This document shows, in pieces, positions 12,079 through 23,340 of a DNA stretch of 64,000 nucleotides. Numbering within the stretch: the stretch's first letter is position 1; the number at the start of each line of letters is the position of its first letter. Source of the DNA: Xenopus tropicalis. Taxonomy: Eukaryota; Chordata; Amphibia; Anura; Pipidae. Location: the NCBI RefSeq assembly GCF_000004195.4, contig NC_030681.2, positions 21,034,482-21,098,481 of the forward strand, written 5' to 3'. The notes under the pieces were generated by a model. That model had not been told where the DNA came from and ran no database searches. It saw only the letters and a program-made list of their open reading frames with translations. The position numbers and the translations under genes are program-made.

Positions 12079-12167
12079 GAGATCAATAGGCTCTTGGCTT
12101 CTGCGGTATAGTGACGGCTTAATTATACTGCATTTTGGTACAAAAACATGTATAAATTTATATCTAC

Positions 12168-12274
12168 CTTTAACATCTTCCTCAATTGTAAGAAGTCCTT
12201 CTGCTGGGTTTCCGGGTAAAACTCATTGCTATTCTCAGTATTCTGCTCATTGAACCAAAAGACCTTATGATACA
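12168..12274 (-). CDS. Isolated exon-like stretch, product not recognised
   Basis: On the minus strand a good acceptor (TCATCATTGCAG) is followed by 107 open bases and a donor (AAAG-GTAGAT). One frame reads YHKVFWFNEQNTEN... ending LRKMLK. Further up, 12455-12345 encodes a hydrophobic IFAAAAMIVITILLSRKY, and 12717-12702 reads ATGGCTACGGTTATCC followed by GTAAGT. These could be three parts of a small membrane-protein gene or its remains. I do not recognise the family. Confidence 0.3.
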
Positions 12275-12289
12275 CTGCAATGATGACAT

Positions 12290-14260
12290 ATAAGATTATT
12301 AATATATCTTTGCTAAATAAAGAAGCTTTTGAATATCATTGGAATATCTTGAAATACATCTCTGCATCTGGATAGCCACAATACTTTCTGGATAGCAAAA
12401 TAGTAATGACAATCATGGCAGCAGCAGCAAATATGTCTCAAAATAAAACCCATTGTGCAAATGAAGTCTCTATAATGCAAGTGAAGGGCAGGAGATTCTA
12501 TAATATACTCAAAGTTAAAGATGAACTACACCTTTGATAAGTCAATTCTGACATTAAGATTGATAAGTGATTACGCATGTTGCAACCAATAAATCTGACT
12601 AAGGGTGAAGGTGGAGCTATATTTGCAATTAGATTCTGCAGCCCCACTAGCAGCCGCGCCATCCACACCTACAGAGTATAGAGAATATTTGTAGAACTTA
12701 CGGATAACCGTAGCCATGCCAGAAAGCAAAGAGGTGCAATACACGCGGAGGCTTATTAATCAAAATTAGTGTCATTTTTATATTAAATTTCAAATTTAAA
12801 AACTGCAAATGTTAACTTGTTTATTAAAAAATCAGAATTAAAAAAAAACCACTATTGATTAAACCAATTAAAAAACTGAATACCTCAAATTCATACACTT
12901 CTGCATACTTTCTAATTCAAATAAACATAGTAGTTCCCACTGACTTCCAACTGACCTTGCAGGCTTTTAGATGCCAAAGTTTTCTATTCACGTTTTTTCA
13001 CTTATCAAAAATTTGCTGTTTTTTAAATAATGATTCAAATTCATGATTTTTTAACACAAATTTAAAAAAACTTGAATCACAGATAAAAACCCTGAACGTT
13101 GATAACTCGGCCCCTTAGGATTTGACGAGAATGATGATTAGGGTTAGAGAATTCATATCATTTGGTGCTGCAGCATGATGGTCATTATTGAATTGCTGAA
13201 TCCTTGGTTGCGGGGGGTTGGGCATCCGAATAGATTTTCTAACCTGCCCGATCGAGATCTGGTCGATTTCAGGCCAGATATCGGTCGGGCAGGCCCATCG
13301 GTAGTGCCCCTACATGGGGCGATAATTGCCGAATCGGTCTAAGGGACTCAGATTTTTAACAATAGTAAAAAATCTTTTCACATGCACACTCAGGCCTCTC
13401 CTTTTTCCAACCGGTGCTCAGTAATTATGGGGGATGGCACCCCCAACCAATAGGGATTCACAACAAAATTACTGGCACAACATGGCGATTCTGTGCAGGG
13501 TAACCACCGTTGCAGCTTTATTGTAGAATAAATGTAACATTTTGGGGGTTGTCCCCCTTCGTCAGACATAACCATTCAGTGAAGCAGTGAATTAATTTAC
13601 AACACACAGGTAGTGACATCACTAAAACAATTAGCATGTCACTACCTGTGTGTCATAAATTAATTTACTGCTTCACTGAATGGTTATGTCTGACGACAAT
13701 TGGTGAATGTGGTAATTATTGGTGAATGTGGTTGCGTTACAGAAAAATTGTGTGCATTTTAATATTTAGAATTTGAATTCCTAAACTATCTAGATGAGGG
13801 CAAAGAGCATTAGGCTTGAAATATTATCTGACACTTGTTCTACAGTTAAAGGACAAGGAAAATGTAATAGACTGGGGCTGCCAATGTTAGGCACCCTCCA
13901 GTGTATCAAATCACTAACTGTCCCTTTCTTACCAAGCCCCAAAACCTTACCTATATTTTCCAAGACTTTCCGCAGCTTCCTTAGACCCCCATACTTGCAC
14001 ATGGCACAACAGTAACATTTCCAATATTACTAATACTACACATGACAAGAAAGCCATAAGGGAGCCTTGGAAAATTCTACATGAAGGCAACGCTATTGGC
14101 ACAGTGGTGTGGGGTACAGTTTATTGCTGTAAATCAGGTATCTCTGAACTTTGAAGACCCATACACCCTCTTTATGCAGCCAACGATTGGTCAGACTCAT
14201 AAGCAGGTTAAAAGTTATAAAGGTATGAGACTAGTTAACGGGAATGCTTGGGACCTGGGT
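12290..14260. other. Repeat-rich intergenic stretch
   Basis: Contains an AT-rich possible MITE from about 12746 (GGCTTATTAATCAAAA) to 13118 (TTGATAACTCGGCCCC), the 13200-13348 MITE fragment and the 13561-13694 palindrome. Nothing recognisable as a gene from 13700 to 14260. Confidence 0.45.
13561..13694. repeat. 134-bp inverted repeat
   Basis: GTCAGACATAACCATTCAGT at 13561 returns inverted at the right end (ACTGAATGGTTATGTCTGAC). The arms of about 55 bases also share GAAGCAGTGAATTAATTTA and CACACAGGTAGTGACAT, around a short loop (CACTAAAACAATTAGC). Confidence 0.9.
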
Positions 14261-14261
14261 C

Positions 14262-14962
14262 TTCCAGATAAGCCGTAATTTGGATCTCCATATCTCTACT
14301 AAAAAAAATCATTTAAACGTTAAATAAACCCAATAGGGCTGTTCTGCCCCCAATAAGGGGTAATTATATCTTAGTTGGGATCAAGTACAGGTACTGTTTT
14401 ATTATTACAGAGAAAAGGGAATCATTTAACCATGAAATAAACCCAATAGGATTGTTCTGCCCCCAATAAGGGGTAATTATATCTTAGTTGGGATCAAGTA
14501 CAGGTACTGTTTTATTATTACAGAGAAAAGGGAATCATTTAACCATTAAATAAACCCAATAGGGCTGTTCTGCCCCCAATAAGGGGTAATTATATCTTAG
14601 TAAGGGGTAATTATATCTTAGTTGGGATCAAGTACAGGTACTGTTTTATTATTACAGAGAAAAGGGAATCATTTAACCATTAAATAAACCCAATAGGGCT
14701 GTTCTGCCCCCAATAAGGGGTAATTATATCTTAGTTGGGATCAAGTACAGGTACTGTTTTATTATTACAGAGAAAAGGGAATCATTTAACCATGAAATAA
14801 ACCCAATAGGGCTGTTCTGCCCCCAATAAGGGGTAATTATATCTTGGTTGGGATCAAGTACATGGTACCGGTTTATTTATTATTTGATTAAAATTATGCC
14901 TTTGGGGTATGTCCTTCCCATAATTCAAAGCTTTCTGGATAACAGATCCAAAACCTGTATTA
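14262..14962 (-). repeat. TACAGGT-type MITE (reverse) with interior expanded to about five 113-bp tandem units
   Basis: Edges read CCGTAATTTGGATCTCCAT on the left and GGATAACAGATCC...ACCTGTA on the right, the two ends of the solo MITE at 27711-27998. Between them CCCAATAGGG, CTGCCCCCAATAAGGGG and TTGGGATCAAGTACAGG repeat every 113 bases, with one extra 20-base duplication near 14590. Confidence 0.87.
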
Positions 14963-15421
14963 CACACTGTTGGGGGCCTCAACCCATTATAAACAGCAAA
15001 TAAATCACATCCTTAACAACACGCTTAATACCGCTCAGGTTTTGCCACCCCATCCCATACCCATAGTTGTTAAACCTCAACCCTATTGGGTTTAGACACA
15101 TTTTTGCCAAAGGAGTAAACTGCCAAGTGATTCTATATATGTCCAACAGGGCCTCCACTATTCCACCTTATTCTGTTTGAATGCACCAATCAGGAAGGAC
15201 AAGACACCGCTATATAAGAGCACCTCATATAACTAGCATTGTAGAAAGGATTGGTTACACCAACACTACTAAAAACAATAAAAAATACAAGTATTGCCAA
15301 ACAAGAGGATCTTCATATGTTTTAGTTATATAGAATCAAGACTTGCTGCAAGTTTTAATTATGGGAAATATTAATTGAAGGGAGTCATGGTACTGTGAGC
15401 ACATTTAATGAAAGTTTTTAA

Positions 15422-15951
15422 AGGGATCCTCTCATGCTTTTTATGGTATACTTTTTATTTCTAAATTACACTGTTTACATAGCAAATAATTCACTCTGCC
15501 ATTTAAAATTTTATTCTTGAACCAACAAATATATTTTTTTTTTTTTAGCTGTAATTAGAATTAGAACTGCTTTCAGGTAACCTATTGCTTCCTACTCCCA
15601 TGTAACTGGAGGAGTCCCAAGCCAGACTTGGATTTCTTACTATTGAGTGCTATTCTGATACCTACTGGGAGCTGCTATCTTGCTCCCTTCTCATTGTTCT
15701 GCTGATCGGCTGCTGGGAGGGGGGGGATATCACTCCAACTTGCAGCGCAGCAGTAAAGTGAGACTGAAGTTTATCAGGGCACAGTTCCCATGGCTGTGGC
15801 ACCCTGAGAAATGAAGAATATGGCTAGCCTCTTGTGAAATTTTAAATATATAAAAAAAAGTTTGGTTTTTTGAAAAACAGATTACAATGTAGGATTCTGC
15901 TGGAGAAGCTCTATTAACTGATGGGTTTTGAAACCCCATGACAGTATTCCT
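15422..15951. mobile_element. T2-type MITE with TTAA duplications
   Basis: TTAA at 15418-15421 and 15952-15955. Ends AGGGATCCTCTCATG and CATGACAGTATTCCT are imperfect inverses. The interior is AT-rich with no gene. Confidence 0.8.
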
Positions 15952-16044
15952 TTAAAATACTTTAATGATAAATTCTCGTCATAGATTGCTCAGGACGCAC
16001 CCAGAAATGTTGGTGACAATCAGAACCAGATGAGCGCTAGACGA

Positions 16045-16203
16045 CAGGAGGCCTGGACTGGGAGTCAAAATAGGCCCTTACATTTCAAGTACACAGAGGC
16101 CCAAACAGCCTCCCACAGGCCCAATAAATAGCAACTGTCTATGGCATCTTACAGCAGCCCCTCTGGCATTTGCCAGAAGCCACAGATTGCCAGTCCGGCT
16201 GGT
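16045..16203. mobile_element. Interspersed repeat with ACAGCAGCCCCTCTGG core (copy 1)
   Basis: Shares GTCTATGGCATCTTACAGCA, GCCCCTCTGG-ATTTGCCAGA and CACAGATTGCCAGTC with 29965-30131. Ends GGCCTGGACTGG and CCAGTCCGG are inverse. Confidence 0.7.
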
Positions 16204-18960
16204 GACAGAGCAATGAAGGGTCTCGGGGCTGCAAATCTATTTGGATTTGTGACTAAAGAAATATTGTGTTTGTTTCTCGACCCTGGGTTTTCTTTAAACT
16301 ACTCAGGGACATGGCATATTACTGGCATCCAAACACTATTTTCTGCTGCCAAGTTAGGATGTCTTTTTTCATGGAAATCTGTGGCAGCTGCTGATGAATA
16401 TAATACCACAGATCGTTCAATTTACAGGCTTAATTATTTAGTTGCTATGACAAGGAGTTCAAATTAAATATCCCTGTCCAAAAAAGTGGAAGATCTCCCA
16501 TTAAAATGCAAGAGAATTTCAGCTGTAGTTCTTATTAAGGGCAAAGCCATTTAAAATATTAGATTAAATTAAACACACACAAATGATCTATAGTACTTTA
16601 ATAAATACCCGAAGCTGCATACTAACAACAGTGCCCCTTTTTGTTTTGAAAACTGCACTGGCCTGGGGTACTATTGCACGCCATCTGGCTTCTGCTCCCT
16701 GTGATCCTCGCTGCTGCACTGGGCAGTGTGTGAGCACAATAGAGCATAATCAGGATATACAAACTAAAAGATTACTTATTTGCTTTATTACGTGTGCAGC
16801 AGTGTGTATGAAGAAGCCTGACTCTAGCGTGGCGCTCCCTACAATACTAGTACTAGTAATAGTATCTATGGGATCTGACTATTCATATGACATGGGATTA
16901 ACCTTTTCTGGCAAACTGTACGGGCTGTTTGGGGCCTTTTTTAATTAATTTTAATTTATTTTTATTATAATCTAATTTGCTAAAAGTCACCACTATATTG
17001 TGCTCCTTCTGGTCCTTGCAGCTGCATGGACATAAAAAGGTGCACTCACTGCTGACAGTTGCGCTCCCGCCCTTTTCCCCGCAGTAAAATGCACAGTAAA
17101 AGGCAGGGGCGATTCTGGACATATCGCCGCCTGAGGCGGCTCCTGGATGCCCCCCCCCCCCGGGTAACTGGGGCGCTTCTGCCGCCTGAGGCGAGTTTCT
17201 CAATTCGCCTAATGGCAAAAGCGCCCCTGGCCTCAGGAGCAACAACCCCCTTGCAGTCTCAATGATGCTGGAATTCTGGGGAAAAATGCTGCAGTTAGAT
17301 TCAGATGAGGGCAGGGTACTGTCTGCATGGGATCAGTATATGCTTCCCATGTACTTGGATTTTTACAAGGTACTCAGGTTTGTGCCCACAGGCCAAATGC
17401 TGGCATCTGATTCAATTGGCCCTAGGGAAATTAATGGGCAGGGACTAATGTGAATGATTCAGCACTTTTGGTACATATGTCTGCATGGCTTTCCCCAGGG
17501 TACTACCACAGGCAGGTTAATTGGCTCTTGAGAAAATTGACCCTAGTGTGTGTTTGAATGTGATAGGGACCCTAGGTTGTAAGCTCCACTGGGTCAGGGA
17601 CTGATGTAAATGATGAGCAATCTCTTTAATATTAATAAATAACAGAATAAATAAAATAAGAAACAAAAGGCTGGGTAGCATGCTGCTGTTACATAAATAA
17701 GGGTAATAATAAAGTATGAATGATGGAGTCTGTTCTTCCATAGAACATACCTTTCAGCAGGGTCATTTTTTGCTTGTAATGGCAAGGCAGCTTTGTCACA
17801 GCTCCCCCTAGTGGGTATAATAAAAAGAGCTCAGCCAATTGACCACACCAAATAAAAGAGTTCTATTGCACAGATGCTATACAGATACATATATATCAGA
17901 CTAACAATAGGTTAATAGCAAACTGGTTGCACTTTCATGTTCTGTCATTTACTATCATGACTGTAAAATGCAGTTCTGTCGATGGGCAATTATTACAGAA
18001 TTTGACTAAATGCAATTTTCACAATGGCTTTAATCTGGCAGCTTCGCCCCATCAATACTATTGATATTAACAATCAATCGGAAACATCCCTTTCAGCTTG
18101 CGTGCTAATGAAGGTACCAATCTATCAGAGTTTGTGGGATAAGCCTGTGCACAGCAAAATGAGCGACTGTAAAAACAATCATGTTATAGTTAAACAGTAT
18201 TTGCTTTCTAACCTTGGCTGCCACATAATTCTTAAATCATCCATTATCTGTCGTCCAAACTACCGAGCAATGTTACAATAGGGAGCACTGAAACTACGTA
18301 TTGGTTTGTACTCATAGCATCATCATAATTATTTACTTATATAGGGTGAGCAAGTTACACAGCCCTTTACATTTATTTAACAACGGTTTTAAAATAATTA
18401 AGCAAACAAGGGTTTGAGAGACAGGAATAAGGAGAGGGTCTGAATAGAAAGATAAGGGGGGAAAGTTACAATAAAATTGAAGCCTCACAGGGCAATAGTT
18501 TGTAGCTGTTGGGGTCAGTGACCCCCTTTGAAAGCTGAAAAAAATAAATAATGAAGACCAGTTGAAAAGTTGCTTAGAACTGGCTATCTTATGACATACT
18601 AAAACTTAATTTAAAGGGACACTGTCATGATTCCTATGATATACTCTCTGTAAAGCACTGTGCAAATGTGTCAGCCCTATATAAATACCCCATAATAATA
18701 CTTGATAGCGGCAGATGCAATTACACTGGAATTTTGCATTGTGGGCAAACACTGTGGCTACTTGCCCCAAGTTTTGCGCACTTTTCTTTAGTAAACAAGC
18801 TTTGTATACATGAACATGATTGCATACCATTATATTTGATACTTAACATTTGGCACTATATTTTTATGTTACTCTCTGTTAAAGATATATGGTGGAATAG
18901 ATGCTAGATGTCTGCCTGTTTCAGGGGCTTCATTTTCTCATTTAATATGATCAAGCACAA

Positions 18961-19302
18961 AGTGAAGCCACACCTCCAAATCAAAAAATAAAATAAAATA
19001 TATATATATAGAGAGAGAGCTTAAATTTAATGTTTATTTGTGGCTATTAAAATGTACCCAAGGAGTCAGGTGCATATTAGCCCAACGTGTTTCGGACCAA
19101 CCTTTGCCCTTAGTCATAATGACTAAGGGCCAAGGTTGGTCTTAAGGACGGGAGCCCAAAACTGCACTGCATACGCAAGGTTACCAGAGAGGTTGGTTCG
19201 AAGCACGTCAGGCTGATATGCACCGGACTCCTTGGATACATTTTAATAGCCAAAAATAAAGATGAAGTTGTACATACATATTTTTGGAGGTGTGGCTTCA
19301 CT
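18961..19302. repeat. Foldback element with inverted ends AGTGAAGCCACACCTCCAAA
   Basis: The right end reads TTTGGAGGTGTGGCTTCACT. The arms continue with GTCAGGTGCATAT inverted as ATATGCACC, and a central hairpin (GACCAACCTTTGCCCTTAGT around 19120). A CCCAACGTGTTTCGG word lies in the left arm. Confidence 0.82.
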
Positions 19303-20366
19303 TGATGGGATTATCTGTTTGCGGACAGCCATCACTGCTATGCAAAAAGATTTTACCAGAAGTGGGGTAGAGAGAGTCTGCATGGAAGGTGTGGCTGGAG
19401 CAGTCTGTTTGTTCTTATTTAATATGACCTGTTTCTGAGGTTGAATACACAGGCTGTAAGAGAACAACTGTATTGCTTTAAATTGAGTGACAAGAAAAAG
19501 CTCTGCTGGCTCAAGCCTGACCTCTGGTGGGCATATTCCTAGCCTGCATGTAAAATAGAATAAAAAAGTGACAATATGCCCATTGGGATATTTACATTGT
19601 GCACGACAGCCATTGTTTTCAGATTTTTCAGGGTATATGTGCACTTCCTTTGTGGTGCAGCATTTGGTCAAGGTCTCTTAATAAATATCATGGTTATGAC
19701 TATATTAAAATATGGTGCATATTAGCGGCTCCATTTTTATATAGCATATTAAATATTCAGTGCAGCAGCTGTGAGGCCACAAATACAAATGAAGAAAGAA
19801 AAAATGTTATTTACATTTAAACCCATGGCACAATCAGCAATGTCTCTCAGCAGAGAAATGCCTCACACAACTTGCCCTGCGTGCTACAGATGGCAGCTGC
19901 CTGTCACCATGGTGCTTAGTGCGTCCACAATAAAAATGATTTCCTGGTTCTCATGGGGCCACCTCTACTTCCTTTCTAAATAAACAGATTATTGCCAAAA
20001 GAACATCGCCTTCCAAGCCACTATCCTTCTATTAAACTAACTGGAGGGATCCAGAATAAGAAGAGACCCATAAGTGCAACACAGAGTTTGCCCAAAGGTT
20101 TGACAGGCAGCTAATGAAGTGAGGAGTAACTAGTAAGAATATAATAGTAACGGCACACAGGGAGAGTTGACGCCTACAGTTAAACCTGGGATACTGTGGG
20201 CAACAAATCTCCCTTGAATGCTTTCCCCACAGGTGAAGAATAAATTGGTAAACTGGTTCCAAAAAACACACGTCACTTTGTTTCCAAAGTTTCCCTATAT
20301 TTTCTTAATTTATGGCTGTGGGAAAACATTCAGGGGAGATCAGTTGCCTGCAATAGCCCAGATTTA
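19303..20366. other. Intergenic stretch, nothing recognised
   Basis: A 142-codon frame on the minus strand (19671-19243) has no recognisable motif and overlaps the foldback element, so it was not called. No other repeat structure was noted. Confidence 0.35.
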
Positions 20367-20845
20367 GGGTGAAGACACACAGAGTTACTAGTAGCAGCTA
20401 CTTGTCACCGCTACAGGAATAGACAATGCTGATTATTTACTGATAATTGTCTTTAGGCTGATGCCACACCAGGCGTAGGGCTGATTTTTTCGGCAAGCGG
20501 AAAAACGCTTGCCGAAAATTCAGCCCTACACCTGCTACTTGTGCCTGCACCCGAATGAATGAGATACGCTCGGGTGCAGGCACATGTAGCCGATATACGC
20601 ATGAAAACGCGAGACTTTGCACTCTCACGCGTTTTCATGCGTATATCGGCTACATGTGCCTGCGCCCGAGCGTATCCCATTCATTCGGGTGCAGGCACAA
20701 GTAGCAGGCGTAGGGCTGAATTTTCGGCAAGCGTTTTTCCGCTTGCCGAAAAAAATCAGACCTACGCCTGGTGTGGCATCAGCCTTACATGTGTAGCAGA
20801 GGCAATTCTCACTATTGTCTATGGCAGGGGATTTTCTTAACTGTG
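20367..20845. mobile_element. AGCTACT-rich MITE (copy 2) split by the foldback at 20456-20784
   Basis: Left part 20367-20455 and right part 20788-20845 align with the unbroken copy at 46262-46450: TGATAATTGTCT continues directly into (C/T)ACGTGTG or ACATGTG, then GCAGAGGCAAT. Confidence 0.8.
20456..20784. mobile_element. Near-perfect 329-bp palindromic MITE with TTA duplication
   Basis: TTA at 20453-20455 and 20785-20787. From GGCTGATGCCACACCAGGCG to its inverse the two halves pair almost throughout, around a short centre (GAGACTTTGCACTCTC near 20620). The arms include GGGTGCAGGCACA, TACGCATGAAAACGCG and GGCAAGCGGAAAAACGCTTG. Confidence 0.95.
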
Positions 20846-20871
20846 TCTCCTCTGTGTGCCATTAACCTAAC

Positions 20872-21075
20872 CCAGTGATCCCCAACCAGTGGCTCGTAAA
20901 CATGTTGCTCACCAGTGGCCTCAAAGCAGGTGCTTATTTTTGAATTTCTGGTTTGGAGGCAAGTTTTGGTTGCATAAAAACCCAGTGTAATTGCCAAACG
21001 GAGCCTTCTGTAGGCTTTCAAGTCCACATAGGGGCTACCAAATAGCCAATTATAGCTCTCATTGGCACCTCCAGG
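20872..21075 (+). mobile_element. Interspersed repeat beginning CCCCAACCAGTGGCTC (copy 2)
   Basis: Starts GTGATCCCCAACCAGTGGC and continues with TGTTGCTCACCAGTGGCCTC, TTGGAGGCAAGTTTTGG and GGGGCTACCAAATAGCCAA, words also found in reverse at 63290-63505. Confidence 0.65.
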
Positions 21076-21165
21076 AACTTTTTTCCTGCCCTAACTAAAA
21101 GCATGGTATCCAAAAAAGAGGGCGAGTCAGAGCCAAACAGGCTGGGTCAGAGGCAGACTCTAGAT

Positions 21166-21319
21166 TAGGGGTGGCCAGACTTTTTTCGTCCGCGATCGAC
21201 CGGACTGATGTGGAAGTGAGGCATGAATGCATACATACGCAATGCAGCTTCATCGCGATCCACCAGAAATCCCCGGGGGATCGACTGGTGGACCGTGATC
21301 GACGTATTGGCCACCCCTG
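21166..21319. mobile_element. hAT-type MITE with 8-bp duplication CTCTAGAT
   Basis: CTCTAGAT at 21158-21165 and 21320-21327. Ends TAGGGGTGGCCAGAC and TTGGCCACCCCTG are inverse; the interior has CGATCGACCGG and CGATCGAC words. Confidence 0.9.
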
Positions 21320-21498
21320 CTCTAGATGCTAGTCTGTTTCAGGGGCTCCATTTTTTCCAAGGGTTCTTGGCCTTAACAAACACTACGATTTAATAGCTCA
21401 AATTCAGTTACATACACATTTATTGCTGAATCTTATTTAATATGTCCTGTTTTCTACAATTGCCAGTGGTGGATTAATGAGATGTGAGACCCCTAGGC

Positions 21499-21828
21499 CA
21501 GTGTTTTTCAACCTTTTTTGGGCAAAGGCACACTTGTTTCATGAAAAAAATCACGAGGCACACCACCATTAGAAAATGTTAAAAAATTTAACTCTGTGCC
21601 CAGCAGCAGTGCCCCCCTAGTACATTGGTGCCCAGCAGCAGTGCCCCCTAGTACATTGGTGCCAAGAGCAGTGCCCCCCTAGTACATTGGTGCCCAGCAT
21701 CAGTGCCCCCCTAGTACATTGGTGCCAAGAGCAGTGCCCCCCTAGTACATTGGTGCCCTGCCTACGGCACACCAGGCAACATCTCGCGGCACACTAGTGT
21801 GCCGCGGAACAGTGGTTGAAAAACGCTG
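21499..21828. mobile_element. hAT-type MITE with 8-bp duplication CCCTAGGC and internal tandem repeat
   Basis: CCCTAGGC at 21491-21498 and 21829-21836. Ends CAGTGTTTTTCAACC and GGTTGAAAAACGCTG are inverse. Inside, CAGTGCCCCCCTAGTACATT recurs about five times at roughly 41-base spacing. Confidence 0.93.
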
Positions 21829-22199
21829 CCCTAGGCTACTTTTTTCCAAAGGGCCCCGTTCTAGGCTACTCCCCTTACTAAAAGTTTAGAAATATACAAT
21901 TATCTTTCAAATTATTATTAGTAACAGTAAAATAATTTCTAAAAAGTCCATCAAAATATCATGCGGTATCAACCCACATCAGAAAAACAACCAAGCGGTA
22001 AGCTTATACTGCACATGCAACAAGAAAGACCTGGTTGAATGAATGCATATAAAAGCAGCAACCTTAAAACATTGTACTTTGACAGTGTGTCAACTGCACT
22101 ATCACTGCACAAAAACAATAACAACTAGAGAGGTACATTTCCTGAAGAAAATGTGAGTGGTGCTTGCCGTGGCAAAACTCGTACCCCAATATTACAATG

Positions 22200-22720
22200 T
22201 TTCCTTCAGTTTGGTTAATTGCCCCCTGCTGGGGCAATTAACTGCCCACCCCTCAGAAAAGTCATAGCACCCCATTCCCGAATAAGCCGCACGGTTTGAC
22301 ACCTCATTCATGGGTCTATGACAAACGGTGGTTAATTGCCCCCTGCTGGGGCAATTAACTGCCCACCCCTCAGAAAAGTCATAGCACCCCATTCCCGAAT
22401 AAGCCACACGGTTTGACACCTCATTCATGGGTCTATGACAAACGGTGGTTAATTGCCCCCTGCTGGGGCAATTAACCACCCACCCCCTAGAAAAGGCATA
22501 GCACCCCATTCCCGAATAGGCCGCACGATTTGACACCTCACTCATGGGGCTACGACAAACGGTGTGGGACTAGTTACGCGCTGAACTTTTGTACGGAAGA
22601 ATAATAAAAATAAGCCTGTGAGTGACTCTTTGCTTCACAAGCCCCACTAATAATAAGAAGAAGAAGCGGAAGAATGAGCCAAAGTGGCAGAACAGTCTAT
22701 GGGGTTTCAGCCCAACACAA
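22200..22720. repeat. 116-bp tandem repeat carrying a TTAATTGCCCC hairpin (three copies)
   Basis: TTAATTGCCCC-CTGCT-GGGGCAATTAA hairpins occur near 22215, 22331 and 22447, each followed by CCCATTCCCGAATA and GTTTGACACCTCA-TCATGG. The block ends with ACTTTTGTACGGAAGAATAA and a purine-rich GAAGAAGAAGCGGAAGAA tail. A related larger block is at 37880-38800. Confidence 0.88.
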
Positions 22721-23340
22721 TAAGAAATCACATGACTGGCCGTATGGCCAACTGTCACTTATACTAACGGCTTTATCACTTCATTTCTGGGATCAGAGGT
22801 AAGTGCAGCGCTGGGGGGCAGGGGGGGCATTTACAGGAAAATAGTGGTATAAATGCTTCAAATCGCTATGTAATCGCGCCACTAGGGGGCGCCTGGGATA
22901 CTGGCGTTGGTTTTGCACATATTCTGCCATGTTGCTAAATATAAAATGTGATTATGGGAGAGTTGGGCTCGGGGAGCAGGGAGGCTACGAGCCTCTCTGG
23001 GAAATACAAGTAACACATAATATTTGGGGCTCAGATTCATCTTCTAATATTAATATTCACATTTCCCTGGATTTTTATATGTATTTTATAAAGTTTAAAG
23101 CTTATTGGGGAAAAGTCTGAAATGTCCCATTTGTCCCAACGGTCGCTCTGGGTGACAGTTGGGCACTTGGTGTTTAGGTTTCTCTTCTAATGCTCTAATT
23201 AATGTTCATATTTCTCTCTGTATCTAACTTTATTTATAAAATTGCCGTATCTAAAAGCTTTTTATGGAAAAAATTGCCACTTCCCAGCTGCTAATGGGCT
23301 GCCTGAGGCTGGTGACAGTTACTGACAGGCAGCCATTGCT
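22721..23340. other. Left flank of the minisatellite
   Basis: No gene or clear element. The final 75 bases (TGCCTGAGGCTGGTGACAG) lead into a first, divergent repeat unit. Confidence 0.4.

Larger units (their letters stand above)
14963..18960. other. Intergenic stretch with dispersed elements, no gene recognised
   Basis: Besides the elements at 15422 and 16045 it holds a GC-rich inverted repeat at about 17104-17228 (CAGGGGCGATTCTG/GCGCCCCTG, with GCCGCCTGAGGCG twice) and a T2-like left end at 18609 (TTAAAGGGACACTGTCATG). Open frames such as 16583-16948 show no recognisable motif or splice context. Confidence 0.45.

Noticed and set aside
19243..19671. 142-codon minus-strand frame
   Set aside because: No recognisable motif, overlaps a foldback element and has no exon-like borders.
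20453..20840. Several frames of 60-93 codons rich in Arg and Ala on both strands
   Set aside because: They lie inside the palindrome and mirror each other, as expected from an inverted repeat.
22192..22545. 117-codon minus-strand frame with repeating MNEVSNR units
   Set aside because: It is the 116-bp hairpin repeat read in frame; the same words occur at 37880-38800 without a stable frame.
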